Positions 1 to 6,842 of a stretch of DNA of 8,051 bases are shown piece by piece. The stretch is taken from positions 1 to 8,051 of the forward strand of contig CAKQNH010000181.1 in NCBI GenBank assembly GCA_934255105.1, in the 5' to 3' direction. Made by a program: the position numbers and the translations under genes. Under the pieces are notes generated by a model that saw only the letters and a program-made list of their open reading frames with translations, did no database searches and had not been told where the DNA came from. The stretch is from an uncultured Pirellulaceae bacterium (GTDB taxonomy: Bacteria; Planctomycetota; Planctomycetia; Pirellulales; Pirellulaceae). Each line of letters starts with the position of its first letter. Positions within the stretch are counted from its first letter, which is position 1.

Positions 1-77
1 TCTTGTTCCCACTTCGTGTAGAGGCGGCTGGGATAGCCACTCAACATGAACTTGCCTTGGATTGCCGATAGCGTCTC
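1..77. repeat. 77-bp exact direct repeat, copy 1 (at window edge)
   Basis: These 77 bases match 256-332 with no mismatch. At the next base the copies differ (A at 78, C at 333). The left limit of the repeat is unknown because the window starts here. The offset between copies is 255 bp. The exact length of 77 and the position at the very first base suggest the shared k-mer of an assembly graph node, though a true duplication is also possible. Confidence 0.95.
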
Positions 78-95
78 AAACTTTTCCACATAATG
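1..95 (-). pseudogene. Truncated second copy of Dam methylase 3' segment (partial at window edge)
   Basis: Read on the minus strand from 95 to 1, this stretch encodes a peptide identical to residues E235-Q259 of the methylase next door. It is preceded by H-Y-V-E-K-F, where the real gene has E-H-V-E-L-L. An in-frame TAG at 96-98 closes it upstream, so it has no start or catalytic domain of its own. It runs off the left edge still open. The nucleotide match is perfect for 77 bases. A further 8-base match (TTCCACAT, 84-91 against 339-346) at the same 255-bp offset shows that homology extends beyond the perfect block. It may be a genuine remnant of a tandem partial duplication, or a loop produced by assembly at a contig end. 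Either way it is not a functional gene as seen. Confidence 0.55.
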
Positions 96-116
96 CTAAC
101 GTAGCGCAGCGCCAAC

Positions 117-143
117 TTTTCGTGTCCTTCGTGTTTTTCGTGG
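117..143 (-). repeat. Three-unit 9-bp CACGAA-type periodic repeat
   Basis: On the plus strand the units are TTTTCGTGT, CCTTCGTGT and TTTTCGTGG (117-125, 126-134, 135-143). On the minus strand this reads as repeated ACACGAARR just after the methylase stop codon. I recall similar CACGAAG-periodic sequences as dispersed intergenic elements in Planctomycetes and Verrucomicrobia genomes, where they produce spurious His-Glu-rich peptides. I could not check that here. The function is unknown. It sits 15 bp downstream of the methylase stop and lies between the methylase and its truncated copy, so it may have taken part in the rearrangement. Confidence 0.6.
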
Positions 144-158
144 TAGAAATTGGAGTGA

Positions 159-1034
159 TCAGTAGTTGCACCACAGGCACTCTGTTTTCTTTTCCTTGAC
201 TCCACCAGCAGCGGCTTTGTTGTCGATCTCGACTTCGTGCCGAGTCCAATTGTGATCTTGTTCCCACTTCGTGTAGAGGCGGCTGGGATAGCCACTCAAC
301 ATGAACTTGCCTTGGATTGCCGATAGCGTCTCCAGTAATTCCACATGTTCGGCCTCGCTCATCTCATGCGCGTACTCGCCAGTTGTCGAACGCGTCTCAT
401 GCACATAGGGAGGGTCGCAATAGAACAACGTATTGAGACCGTCCTGCTTGCGAATAACGTCGGTGGCCCGCTGGTTGAGAATCACGACGCTTTGCAGCCG
501 CTGATGCACATCGGGCAGACCTTCAACGACATTGAGCCATGCGGAGGCTTGTTCGTTAATCCGGCTCCGCGTGCGATTCCTCGATAAAGTTGCAAAGTCT
601 CGCATTAAACCCTGGCGGGACTGTCGCGCCAGAATGAAGAATTCAATTGCGCGCTCGACGGCAGTCGCACTGCGATTAAAATCTTCGGTCCGCGAAAGTT
701 CGAACGCCCGCTCAAATTCGGCTTGGCTGAACGGCGTCGTCTGCATCCGCTGCTGGAATATTTGAAAGTCTGCGGGGACTTGAAGCACACGCCAGAAGTT
801 GATCAGTTCACCATGCAGGTCATTGACGACTTCACTACTACCCTTCAGCGCAGAAGGTAGTTTTTTAGCGCCGCTCGCCATCCAATCGCGATTCGGATCC
901 CGAGCCAAGAGAATTCCGCCACCGCCGAAAAACGGTTCAACATAGTGCAAGTGTGGCGGCATCAATCCGACGATCCACTTGCGCAGATAGTACTTACCGC
1001 CGTGCCACTTCAAAGGTTGGGTCAAGTTTGCCAT
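159..1034 (-). CDS. dam: DNA adenine methylase, Dam / D12 class N6-adenine MTase
   Basis: This 291-residue protein transfers a methyl group from S-adenosylmethionine to N6 of adenine in DNA. The class-alpha motif order is visible: the N-terminal W-H-G-G-K (residues 10-14, motif X), V-E-P-F-F-G-G-G-G (32-40, the SAM-binding motif I) and D-P-P-Y (207-210, the catalytic motif IV). The length is close to the 278 residues of E. coli Dam. A segment of about 15-20 residues around 50-66, before V-V-N-D-L, looks like an extra loop. The ATG at 1034 directly precedes the family's usual P-L-K-W-H-G-G-K start and has a weak AGGA upstream. No restriction endonuclease or mutH-like partner is visible, so it may be an orphan regulatory or protective methylase, possibly of phage descent. 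The DPPY flanking pattern and the W-C-N-Y C-terminus remind me of planctomycete versions. GATC specificity is not shown by the sequence alone. Confidence 0.92.
   Translation of the reverse strand: MANLTQPLKWHGGKYYLRKWIVGLMPPHLHYVEPFFGGGGILLARDPNRDWMASGAKKLPSALKGSSEVVNDLHGELINFWRVLQVPADFQIFQQRMQTTPFSQAEFERAFELSRTEDFNRSATAVERAIEFFILARQSRQGLMRDFATLSRNRTRSRINEQASAWLNVVEGLPDVHQRLQSVVILNQRATDVIRKQDGLNTLFYCDPPYVHETRSTTGEYAHEMSEAEHVELLETLSAIQGKFMLSGYPSRLYTKWEQDHNWTRHEVEIDNKAAAGGVKEKKTECLWCNY
256..332. repeat. 77-bp exact direct repeat, copy 2 (inside dam)
   Basis: This is the internal copy of the repeat at 1-77. It lies in the methylase coding sequence, where it encodes E235 to Q259 plus two bases of the next codon. 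It keeps the methylase frame intact, so this is the native copy and 1-77 is the derived or artefactual one. Confidence 0.95.
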
Positions 1035-1253
1035 GCGCCGATTATTTCCTATGAGAGCATTGAACCAAACGAATGTCCGAGGTAGAGCAGAGGATAGCGG
1101 CTCGGCGGCGTTTTTCCCAGACGGCTAGACTAATAGCTCACCACTCTAAGTCATGTGTCACCTCGCGCTGTGACAAGTAATCGGCGAGACCCACCCCTGA
1201 GTTCCGAGCGAATGCCCGATCACGTCAACGCCGCGATTGACAACTGCTGCGAA
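1035..1253. other. Intergenic region between the oxidoreductase and dam
   Basis: This is 219 bp with no credible gene on either strand. It must hold the 3' end of the oxidoreductase transcript and probably the dam promoter, read on the minus strand. I found no convincing -35/-10 pair and no hairpin followed by a U-tract. The one clear element is the inverted repeat at 1156-1175. Confidence 0.6.
1156..1175. promoter_or_regulatory. Inverted repeat TGTCAC-N8-GTGACA upstream of dam
   Basis: There are two perfect 6-bp arms with an 8-base spacer, CTCGCGCT, which itself contains the palindrome CGCG. The arm centres are 14 bp apart, which suits a dimeric DNA-binding protein, and the site is about 120-140 bp upstream of the dam start. 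TGTCAC/GTGACA half-sites resemble CRP/FNR-type half-sites (TGTGA) only loosely. It could also form a hairpin after the oxidoreductase gene, but no T-run follows. Confidence 0.3.
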
Positions 1254-2255
1254 CTAGTTTTGTAACCCAGCAAGAATATCGAATGAACGCAAGCGGTCTT
1301 TGTGCTCGTATAGATCACAGGTAAAGATCAACTCGTCCGCTTGGGTGTGTTGCAACAACACCTGCAGCTTCTGCTCAATTGTCTCTGCACTACCAATCAT
1401 GGCCATGCTCAAAAATTCATTGACCGCCTGTTCTTCACGCGGTTGCCAGAGGCCTTGCATACTCTGAACCGGTGGCCGCATCAGCAAGCTTTGGCCGCGA
1501 ATCAAGGCCAAGATGCGCTGGAAGGTAGTGGTGGCTAGAAACTCCGCTTGCGCATCGGTATCCGCGGCAACCAGAGGGACTCCCAGCATCACATAAGGCT
1601 TGTTCAGCACTGCAGATGGCTTAAAGAGGCGGCGGTACAATTCGATGGCTTGCATCATCATGCGCGGGGCAAAATGCGAAGCAAACGCATAGGGCAAACC
1701 CTTCTCTGCGGCTAATTGCGCACTGAATAGACTGGATCCCAATATCCAAATTGGCACGTTGCTGTCCACACCTGGCATGGCAATGACTTGCTGCCCTGTA
1801 CCACGCGGCCCCAAATACCTTTGTAACTCGGCCAGATCTTCCGGAAAGTCATCGGAACTACCACTGCGATGCTTGCGTAGAGCCCGCGCGGTCTGTGGAT
1901 CCGTACCCGGTGCTCGACCGAGTCCCAGATCAATGCGTCCAGGATACAGCGCCTCTAACGTACCGAACTGCTCAGCGATTACTAAAGGTGCATGGTTCGG
2001 CAGCATCACCCCGCCCGCACCGACTCGAATCCGCTGCGTGCCCGCTGCCAAATAGCCGATTAACAGCGAAGTAGCCGAACTGACAATGGCATCCATGTTA
2101 TGATGCTCGGCTACCCAAAAGCGGGTGAATCCCAACCGTTCAACATGTTGAGCTAATTCCAACGACCGCTGCAATGCAGGCGCAGGACCTTGGTCTGTGT
2201 CTTTACGAGAAGCTAAATCCAATACAGAAAAAGCTGCTTTTTGCTTATCACTCAT
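1254..2255 (-). CDS. yhbW: LLM-class (luciferase-like) flavin oxidoreductase, YhbW-like
   Basis: This 333-residue protein of the bacterial luciferase-like superfamily is expected to be a TIM-barrel oxidoreductase that uses reduced flavin. It lacks a separate beta subunit and belongs to the group-1 branch that includes E. coli YhbW. Signature stretches match the YhbW sequence as I remember it: F-S-V-L-D-L-A near the N-terminus (9-15), W-V-A-E-H-H-N-M (47-54), the G-G-V-M-L-P-N-H-(A/S)[11 protein letters not shown] run (81-100), [15 protein letters not shown] (103-117), W-I-L-G-S-S (170-175) and Y-A-F-A-S-H-F-A-P (189-197). The length is essentially that of YhbW. The physiological substrate of this branch is not known, so no luciferase activity should be assumed. 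The ATG at 2255 gives the conserved N-terminus. It lies 298 bp downstream of cysH on the same strand, probably outside the cys operon. Confidence 0.9.
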   Translation of the reverse strand: MSDKQKAAFSVLDLASRKDTDQGPAPALQRSLELAQHVERLGFTRFWVAEHHNMDAIVSSATSLLIGYLAAGTQRIRVGAGGVMLPNHAPLVIAEQFGTLEALYPGRIDLGLGRAPGTDPQTARALRKHRSGSSDDFPEDLAELQRYLGPRGTGQQVIAMPGVDSNVPIWILGSSLFSAQLAAEKGLPYAFASHFAPRMMMQAIELYRRLFKPSAVLNKPYVMLGVPLVAADTDAQAEFLATTTFQRILALIRGQSLLMRPPVQSMQGLWQPREEQAVNEFLSMAMIGSAETIEQKLQVLLQHTQADELIFTCDLYEHKDRLRSFDILAGLQN

Positions 2256-2553
2256 ACCATAGCTCTATGTTGGTAGTGCTTGCGAATTCCTATCGCGTGA
2301 GCATATCATACCCCAGTATGTTAGCGAGGGGCGTCTCCCTGTGCCCGTGCGCCGAGATACTAGTCCTACACCCCACAAGAAGACGTCGGTGAGCACGGTT
2401 CCGTATCCTTAAAAGAGGGAGTCGGTCAACTAAGTGCTTCGCTCATCGATAGACAAGGCCGCCGGCGGGTGGGGGAGGCTGCCATGCCATGTAGTCCCAC
2501 ATGTTGCACCGCCCTGCTCGCTGCTGCCGACAGCGACCAGTTTGGCGTACAGT
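2256..2553. other. Intergenic region between cysH and the oxidoreductase
   Basis: This 298-bp gap has no supported gene. Small reading frames here are not conserved-looking and overlap cysH or the oxidoreductase. It should contain the cys operon terminator and the promoter of the oxidoreductase, both read on the minus strand. I see only short dyads (CATGT-6-ACATG at 2488-2503; the 10-bp palindrome CCGCCGGCGG at 2459-2468), neither followed by a T-run on the minus strand. The inverted repeat at 2307-2320 is listed separately. Confidence 0.6.
2305..2320 (-). promoter_or_regulatory. Possible -10 box with overlapping inverted repeat upstream of the oxidoreductase
   Basis: On the minus strand TATGAT (2310-2305) matches the TATAAT consensus at 5 of 6 positions and lies about 50 bp before the oxidoreductase ATG. 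It overlaps the perfect inverted repeat CATAC-CCCA-GTATG (2307-2320). An operator covering a -10 box would suit a repressor. No good -35 hexamer is seen at the usual distance, so this is a weak prediction. Confidence 0.28.
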
Positions 2554-3294
2554 TTAAATTTGAAAATCCAGCTTGCCCGAAGCTTCATGGAGGCCGCATT
2601 CGTATTTTTCACCGCCATAGCGGGTGGATTCGATGTCGCCGTCGGCGCCTACTGGACGGGTGGAGTGCCAGTCGCCCATGGTTTGATAGCCATGAGCCTC
2701 TAGCGGGTGTCGCTCAAGTTTTTGGTCATCGAAGTAGCCGGCGACTTGGGCGTCCTCCCAATCGAGAATTGGATAAACTTTGAGGGTTCGGCCCTGTTGC
2801 TCGGCGAAGCTGCGGCTGACTCGCGAACTGGATTGGGAACGGCGGAGGCCGCTGAGCCAGATGTCGCGTTTGAGATCTTGAAGGGCGCGGTTCATGGGTT
2901 CGACTTTGTTGAGCATGCCGTATTTTTCCAGACCTTCTTTCCCCTGTTCCCACAATTTTCCGTATAGGGCTTCTTGGCGGGCAGGGGTGATTTGAGGGTT
3001 GTAAACACGGATGTCGAGGCCATATTTGGATGCTAATTTGTCGGCGTATCGATACGTTTCGGCAAACAGGTAGCCGGTGTCGATGAAAACAACGGGCATC
3101 TCTGGCGCGTTGTCGGCGATGAGTTTGAGCATCACGGCGGCTTGAAGGCCGAAACTGGTGGAGGCCACAACGCGGTCGCCCCAGCGCTCGTTGAGGATTT
3201 GGACTCGCTGCGCAGCGGTGAGTTCTGCTAGTTCGACACTGAGGGTTTGCGCGTCCGTTTCTGGTGGGACTAGTTCCTTTGTAGTTTCCATCAT
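2554..3294 (-). CDS. cysH: Phosphoadenylyl-sulfate (PAPS) reductase, thioredoxin-dependent
   Basis: This 246-residue cytoplasmic enzyme reduces PAPS to sulfite and PAP with thioredoxin. The P-loop-like S-T-S-F-G-L-Q-A-A-V (45-54), I-D-T-G-Y-L-F-A-E-T (71-80), N-K-V-E-P-M-N-R-A-L (129-138), W-L-S-G-L-R-R-S-Q-S (146-155) and the catalytic E-C-G-L-H-E near the C-terminus (232-237) follow the CysH family in order. Cys233 is the only cysteine in the protein. The CC and CxxC motifs that hold the 4Fe-4S cluster of APS reductases are absent, which points to PAPS rather than APS as substrate (EC 1.8.4.8). It is the last gene of the operon, 23 bp after cysI. The start has tandem ATG codons (3294 and 3291) and no Shine-Dalgarno sequence, so either could be used. 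An APS kinase must be encoded elsewhere. Confidence 0.95.
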   Translation of the reverse strand: MMETTKELVPPETDAQTLSVELAELTAAQRVQILNERWGDRVVASTSFGLQAAVMLKLIADNAPEMPVVFIDTGYLFAETYRYADKLASKYGLDIRVYNPQITPARQEALYGKLWEQGKEGLEKYGMLNKVEPMNRALQDLKRDIWLSGLRRSQSSSRVSRSFAEQQGRTLKVYPILDWEDAQVAGYFDDQKLERHPLEAHGYQTMGDWHSTRPVGADGDIESTRYGGEKYECGLHEASGKLDFQI

Positions 3295-3317
3295 TTTTGT
3301 TCTGGTTAAGTTTTTTC
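3295..3317 (-). other. cysI-cysH junction, AT-rich and without Shine-Dalgarno
   Basis: This is a 23-bp linker between the cysI TAA and the cysH ATG. On the minus strand it begins GAAAAAACTTAACC and ends in an A-run directly before ATGATG. There is no GGAGG-like element, which suggests translational coupling or an SD-independent, A-rich start. Confidence 0.5.
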
Positions 3318-5045
3318 TTAGGAAACGGTGACCGCTTCCGTTGTGACGTTATTGTGGAAATCGAGTCCTTGCACGGTGGCCGCGACATAGCCCACACGAA
3401 TGCAAAAGTCGCCAAAGCGCTCACCATCGTTTCGCTGTTTAGCGTAAGCTTCAAAAATCGGCTTGAGCTCCTTTTTGATATCGCCGCCTGAGACCGATTC
3501 GCGATAAAGCTTGTTCATTCTGTCCCCAACGAAGCCGCCGCCGAGGTAGAGATTGTATTTGTCCGGACCTTTGCCGACGAGTGCGATCTCGGCCAGATAA
3601 GGGCGGGCACAGCCGTTCGGACAACCGGTCATGCGGATGGTAATATCGTCGTGTCGCAGTCCGCATTGCTCCAGTGTTTCCTCGAGCTCAGTGAGGACCT
3701 GCGGCAAAAACCGCTCCGCTTCAGCTAGGGCCAGACCGCAGGTGGGCAAGGCGACGCAGGCAATCGAATTGAGACGCAAGCCACTTTGTTGATGGCTATC
3801 CAGGAGCTTATGCTCCGCCAGCAAGGCTTCGATTTGCGGGCGTTTCTCAGGCGAAATATTGGCGATGATGAGGTTCTGGTTTGTGGTCAGGCGGTATTCG
3901 CCGCGGTGGATTTTAGCAATTTCGCGCAAGCCCGTTTTCATGGGGAAGCCGGGCATGTCGCGGACGCGGCCCCCTTGGATGAACAGGTTAAGGTGCGAGT
4001 TGCCATTTTCGTCTTCGATCCAGCCGAAGCGGTCGCCGTTGCTCTCGAAGCTATAATCGCGCGGCGCTTCCATTTGGAAACCGTTCAGGCGTTTGTTGAT
4101 CTCCTGCGTGACCCACTCGAGTGAACGGTCGTCGATGGTGTATTTGAAACGGGCGTGAGCGCGATCCACTCGGTCGCCGAAATCGCGCTGGACCAGCATC
4201 ACTTTTTCCGCAGTCTCGATGACCTGGTCCGCTTTCACGAAACCGATGACATCCGCCATGCGCGGATAAGTGGCTTCCACGCCGTGGGTCATGCCCATGC
4301 CACCGCCGACCGCGACGTTGTAGCCGACGAGTTCGCCGTCTTCGATGATAGCGATGAAAGCGAGGTCGTTTCCGTACACATCGACATCGTTATCGGGTGG
4401 GATGGCGATGGCGATTTTAAATTTCCGTGGCAAATAGGTCTCGCCGTAGAGCGGTTCCAGAGTTTTTTCCGAAGTGATGATTTTTTCGCCATCTAGGAAG
4501 ATTTCGTGGTAGGCGCCCCCTCGCGGCCGCAGGTGATTGGAAAGGTCCTGCGCCAATTTCAAGATCGTAGCGTGGCTTTTGCTCAGGTGCGGGTTGGAAT
4601 TGCAGAGAACATTGCGGTTCACGTCGCCGCAGGCCGCGATGGTATCGACCATGACGGAGTTCATTTCTTGAATGGTCCGTTTGAGTTGTGTCTTGATGAC
4701 GCCGTGGAGCTGAAAGGTCTGTCGCGTGGTGATTTTCAGCGTTTGGTTGGCAAAAGTATCGGCCACGTAATCCATTTTTAGCCACTGCTCTGGGGTGCAG
4801 ACGCCTCCAGGCAGGCGCACGCGGATCAGAAAGCTGAAAGCCCTTTCCAGTAGATGCTTGCGGCGGTCAGCGCGCAAATCGCGATCGTCCTGAATGTAGC
4901 AGCCGTGGAACTTCATCAGCTCCTTTGAGTAGGGCGTGATGTTTCCGGTGCTGCTGTCGGCCAAATCTGCAACTAAATCACCGCGCAAGTATTTGCTGTC
5001 GCGCTTGAGACTTTCGTTGAGGTGTAATTGCCTTTCTTCGCTCAT
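3318..5045 (-). CDS. cysI: Sulfite reductase [NADPH] hemoprotein beta-component
   Basis: This 575-residue subunit (E. coli CysI has 570) carries siroheme and a 4Fe-4S cluster and reduces sulfite to sulfide by six electrons. The four cluster cysteines are present: C430 and C436 (C-V-A-L-P-T-C) and C475 and C479 (T-G-C-P-N-G-C), the last probably bridging to siroheme iron. Sulfite-binding basic residues match by motif: R-V-R-L-P-G-G (75-81), N-R-N-V (143-146) and R-K-F-K (207-210). The two ferredoxin-like nitrite/sulfite reductase half-domains lie around 65-130 and 350-415. It follows cysJ after 24 bp and precedes cysH, and electrons come from CysJ. The ATG at 5045 gives the expected N-terminus M-S-E-E-R; the upstream bases are A-rich with no SD. 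A ferredoxin-dependent relative is unlikely given the adjacent cysJ. Confidence 0.97.
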   Translation of the reverse strand: MSEERQLHLNESLKRDSKYLRGDLVADLADSSTGNITPYSKELMKFHGCYIQDDRDLRADRRKHLLERAFSFLIRVRLPGGVCTPEQWLKMDYVADTFANQTLKITTRQTFQLHGVIKTQLKRTIQEMNSVMVDTIAACGDVNRNVLCNSNPHLSKSHATILKLAQDLSNHLRPRGGAYHEIFLDGEKIITSEKTLEPLYGETYLPRKFKIAIAIPPDNDVDVYGNDLAFIAIIEDGELVGYNVAVGGGMGMTHGVEATYPRMADVIGFVKADQVIETAEKVMLVQRDFGDRVDRAHARFKYTIDDRSLEWVTQEINKRLNGFQMEAPRDYSFESNGDRFGWIEDENGNSHLNLFIQGGRVRDMPGFPMKTGLREIAKIHRGEYRLTTNQNLIIANISPEKRPQIEALLAEHKLLDSHQQSGLRLNSIACVALPTCGLALAEAERFLPQVLTELEETLEQCGLRHDDITIRMTGCPNGCARPYLAEIALVGKGPDKYNLYLGGGFVGDRMNKLYRESVSGGDIKKELKPIFEAYAKQRNDGERFGDFCIRVGYVAATVQGLDFHNNVTTEAVTVS

Positions 5046-5069
5046 ATTAATATTTTTCTTATAGTTGTT
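5046..5069 (-). other. cysJ-cysI junction, AT-rich and without Shine-Dalgarno
   Basis: This 24-bp linker reads AACAACTATAAGAAAAATAT and then TAAT before the cysI ATG on the minus strand. Like the next junction it contains an AAGAAAAA-type run and lacks an SD sequence. The similarity of the two junctions in length and composition suggests a common mode of start-site selection in this operon. Confidence 0.5.
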
Positions 5070-6839
5070 TTAATAAACATCGCGCTGATAGCGCTTCGCC
5101 TTTTTCATAGCATCGACATAGGCTATGGCTTCTTCGCGGGATTTCCCGCCGTGCGTTTCGAGCACGCAAAGCAGAGCTTCGTGGACATCGTGCGCCATGC
5201 GGTTGGCATCGCCACAGACGTAAAAATTCGCGCCCTTTTCGAGCCAAGTGAAGAGTTCTGCACCTTTTTCGCGGATGCGATCTTGGACATAAACTTTCTC
5301 CGGCTGATCCCGACTAAAAGCCAGATCGAGTCGGGTCAGCGCACCTTCTTTGAGATGCTCCTGCCACTCGATTTGATATAAAAAGTCGTAGGTATATTTT
5401 TGATCGCCGAAGAACAGCCAACTCTCACCCGGCGCTTCGGTCGCCGCGCGCTCTTCCACAAAAGCTCGAAAAGGCGCGATACCCGTACCTGGCCCGACCA
5501 TGATAATGGGCGTTGCGGGATCTGCGGGGAGACGGAAGTTTTTGTTTTTGTGGACATAGACCAGCACCTTTTCACCGACATGGCCAAAATCGGCCAAAAA
5601 GGTCGAGGTTACGCCCTTGCGATGCTTATTGTATGAGTGGTAGCGGACAGCCGCCACCGTCAAATGCACTTCACCCTCATGGGCTTTCAGGCTGCTGGCG
5701 ATGGAGTAAAGTCGCGTAGGGAGTTTGCGCAGGCAATCGACGAACAACTGCGGCGCAATTTCTTCTCTTGCCGGGAATTCGCGCAAAAGATCAACGATTT
5801 GCCGCCCCACAACGAAATTTTTAAAATCCTCTTTGTGCTCATCATCCAGCAAGGTGTCGAGTCCCTGATGGTTGGCCACCATAGCCCACTTCTGAGCCAC
5901 TGCCCGCGACAGTGCGGTGATGTCTAAACTGTGGGTGAGCGCCTCAAACAGCGAAGTTTCAACTCCATCTTTGGGCGTTACCTTGAAGCCCCCTTCTAGG
6001 CCTGCTGCCTCTAAAACATCGGCTACCACATCAGGCGCATTGACGGCAATCACCGCCAAGGCATCCCCCGCTTCATAACTCAGCCCTGATCCTTCGAGAT
6101 TCAACACAACGTGGATGGTCTCTTTGGCCGAGCCAATTCCGCTGAGACAGAAATTGCTAATAACCTCCGCTGGAAATGGGTTTTTCTTGTCGAAAACCGT
6201 TGTCGCAACCGTCTCAAAAACCGGAAGTTCAGCCGCGGCTGTCGCATCCACGGAAGCGAGAGCTTTTAGCGCATTAGCGACCCATTTTTCGTAGCTCCCT
6301 TCATAATCGACATCGCAATCGACTCTGTCCGCCACGCGTTTTGCGCCCAGTTGTTCCAACCTCGCATCGAAATCCCTCCCAATTTTGCAAAAATGCTCGT
6401 AAGCTGTATCGCCGAGACCGCACACCGAAAATTCGACGTCATCTAAGCGGACTTCTCCGCTCATAAATTCCTGGTGGAAAGCCACTGCGGTTTCGGGCGC
6501 ATCCCCCTCGCCCCAAGTGCTGACGATGACTACGAGTTTTTTGCTGTCTGCTATAGCGACCGGTTTAATGTCGGCCATGTTCAGCATTTTCGCTTTGAAA
6601 CCCTGTTTTTTTGCTAGCTTCACTGTCTTCGCGGCGAGTTCTTCGGCGTTGCCGGATTCGGTGCCATACAGAACGGTTAATTCTTGGCTGGCTGCGGGGG
6701 CCGAAGCATCCGCTGGAACTGGTGAGAAGGCGGCTAAATAGCCACTCAACCAAGCAGACTGCGCAGGTGTCAAGCTAGATAGTAGCTGAGTCAGCGCGAC
6801 GCGCTGCTCAAGATTGAATGGGGCGTGCTCTGGAAACAT
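5070..6839 (-). CDS. cysJ: Sulfite reductase [NADPH] flavoprotein alpha-component
   Basis: This 589-residue diflavin reductase (E. coli CysJ has 599) takes electrons from NADPH through FAD and FMN and hands them to CysI. The N-terminal flavodoxin domain shows Y-G-T-E-S-G-N-A (58-65) and S-T-W-G-E-G-D-A-P (107-115). The FAD-binding part shows R-L-Y-S-I-A-S-S (376-383) and G-V-T-S-T-F-L-A-D (409-417). The NADP domain shows V-G-P-G-T-G-I-A-P-F-R-A-F (448-460), F-F-G-D-Q (476-480), D-F-L-Y-Q-I-E-W (485-492), V-C-G-D-A (541-545) and the family C-terminus R-Y-Q-R-D-V-Y. The frame stays open upstream to an ATG at 7019, but those extra 60 residues are unlike CysJ. The ATG at 6839, giving M-F-P-E-H-A-P-F, fits the family, although no SD precedes it. 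It is the first gene of the cysJIH operon. Confidence 0.96.
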   Translation of the reverse strand: MFPEHAPFNLEQRVALTQLLSSLTPAQSAWLSGYLAAFSPVPADASAPAASQELTVLYGTESGNAEELAAKTVKLAKKQGFKAKMLNMADIKPVAIADSKKLVVIVSTWGEGDAPETAVAFHQEFMSGEVRLDDVEFSVCGLGDTAYEHFCKIGRDFDARLEQLGAKRVADRVDCDVDYEGSYEKWVANALKALASVDATAAAELPVFETVATTVFDKKNPFPAEVISNFCLSGIGSAKETIHVVLNLEGSGLSYEAGDALAVIAVNAPDVVADVLEAAGLEGGFKVTPKDGVETSLFEALTHSLDITALSRAVAQKWAMVANHQGLDTLLDDEHKEDFKNFVVGRQIVDLLREFPAREEIAPQLFVDCLRKLPTRLYSIASSLKAHEGEVHLTVAAVRYHSYNKHRKGVTSTFLADFGHVGEKVLVYVHKNKNFRLPADPATPIIMVGPGTGIAPFRAFVEERAATEAPGESWLFFGDQKYTYDFLYQIEWQEHLKEGALTRLDLAFSRDQPEKVYVQDRIREKGAELFTWLEKGANFYVCGDANRMAHDVHEALLCVLETHGGKSREEAIAYVDAMKKAKRYQRDVY

Positions 6840-6842
6840 GAG

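Noticed and set aside
41..295. 84-codon minus-strand reading frame with a His-Glu-Lys-rich stretch
   Set aside because: It overlaps the methylase 3' end in another frame, and its His-Glu pattern comes from the 9-bp CACGAA repeat, a known source of spurious peptides.
1..332. CRISPR array based on the direct repeats
   Set aside because: There are only two copies of 77 bp with 178 bp between them, within coding sequence, and no regular short repeats with spacers.
2726..3454. 242-codon minus-strand frame overlapping cysH and the cysI end
   Set aside because: It is a low-complexity Arg/Pro/Ser-rich shadow of cysH and cysI in another frame with no domain.
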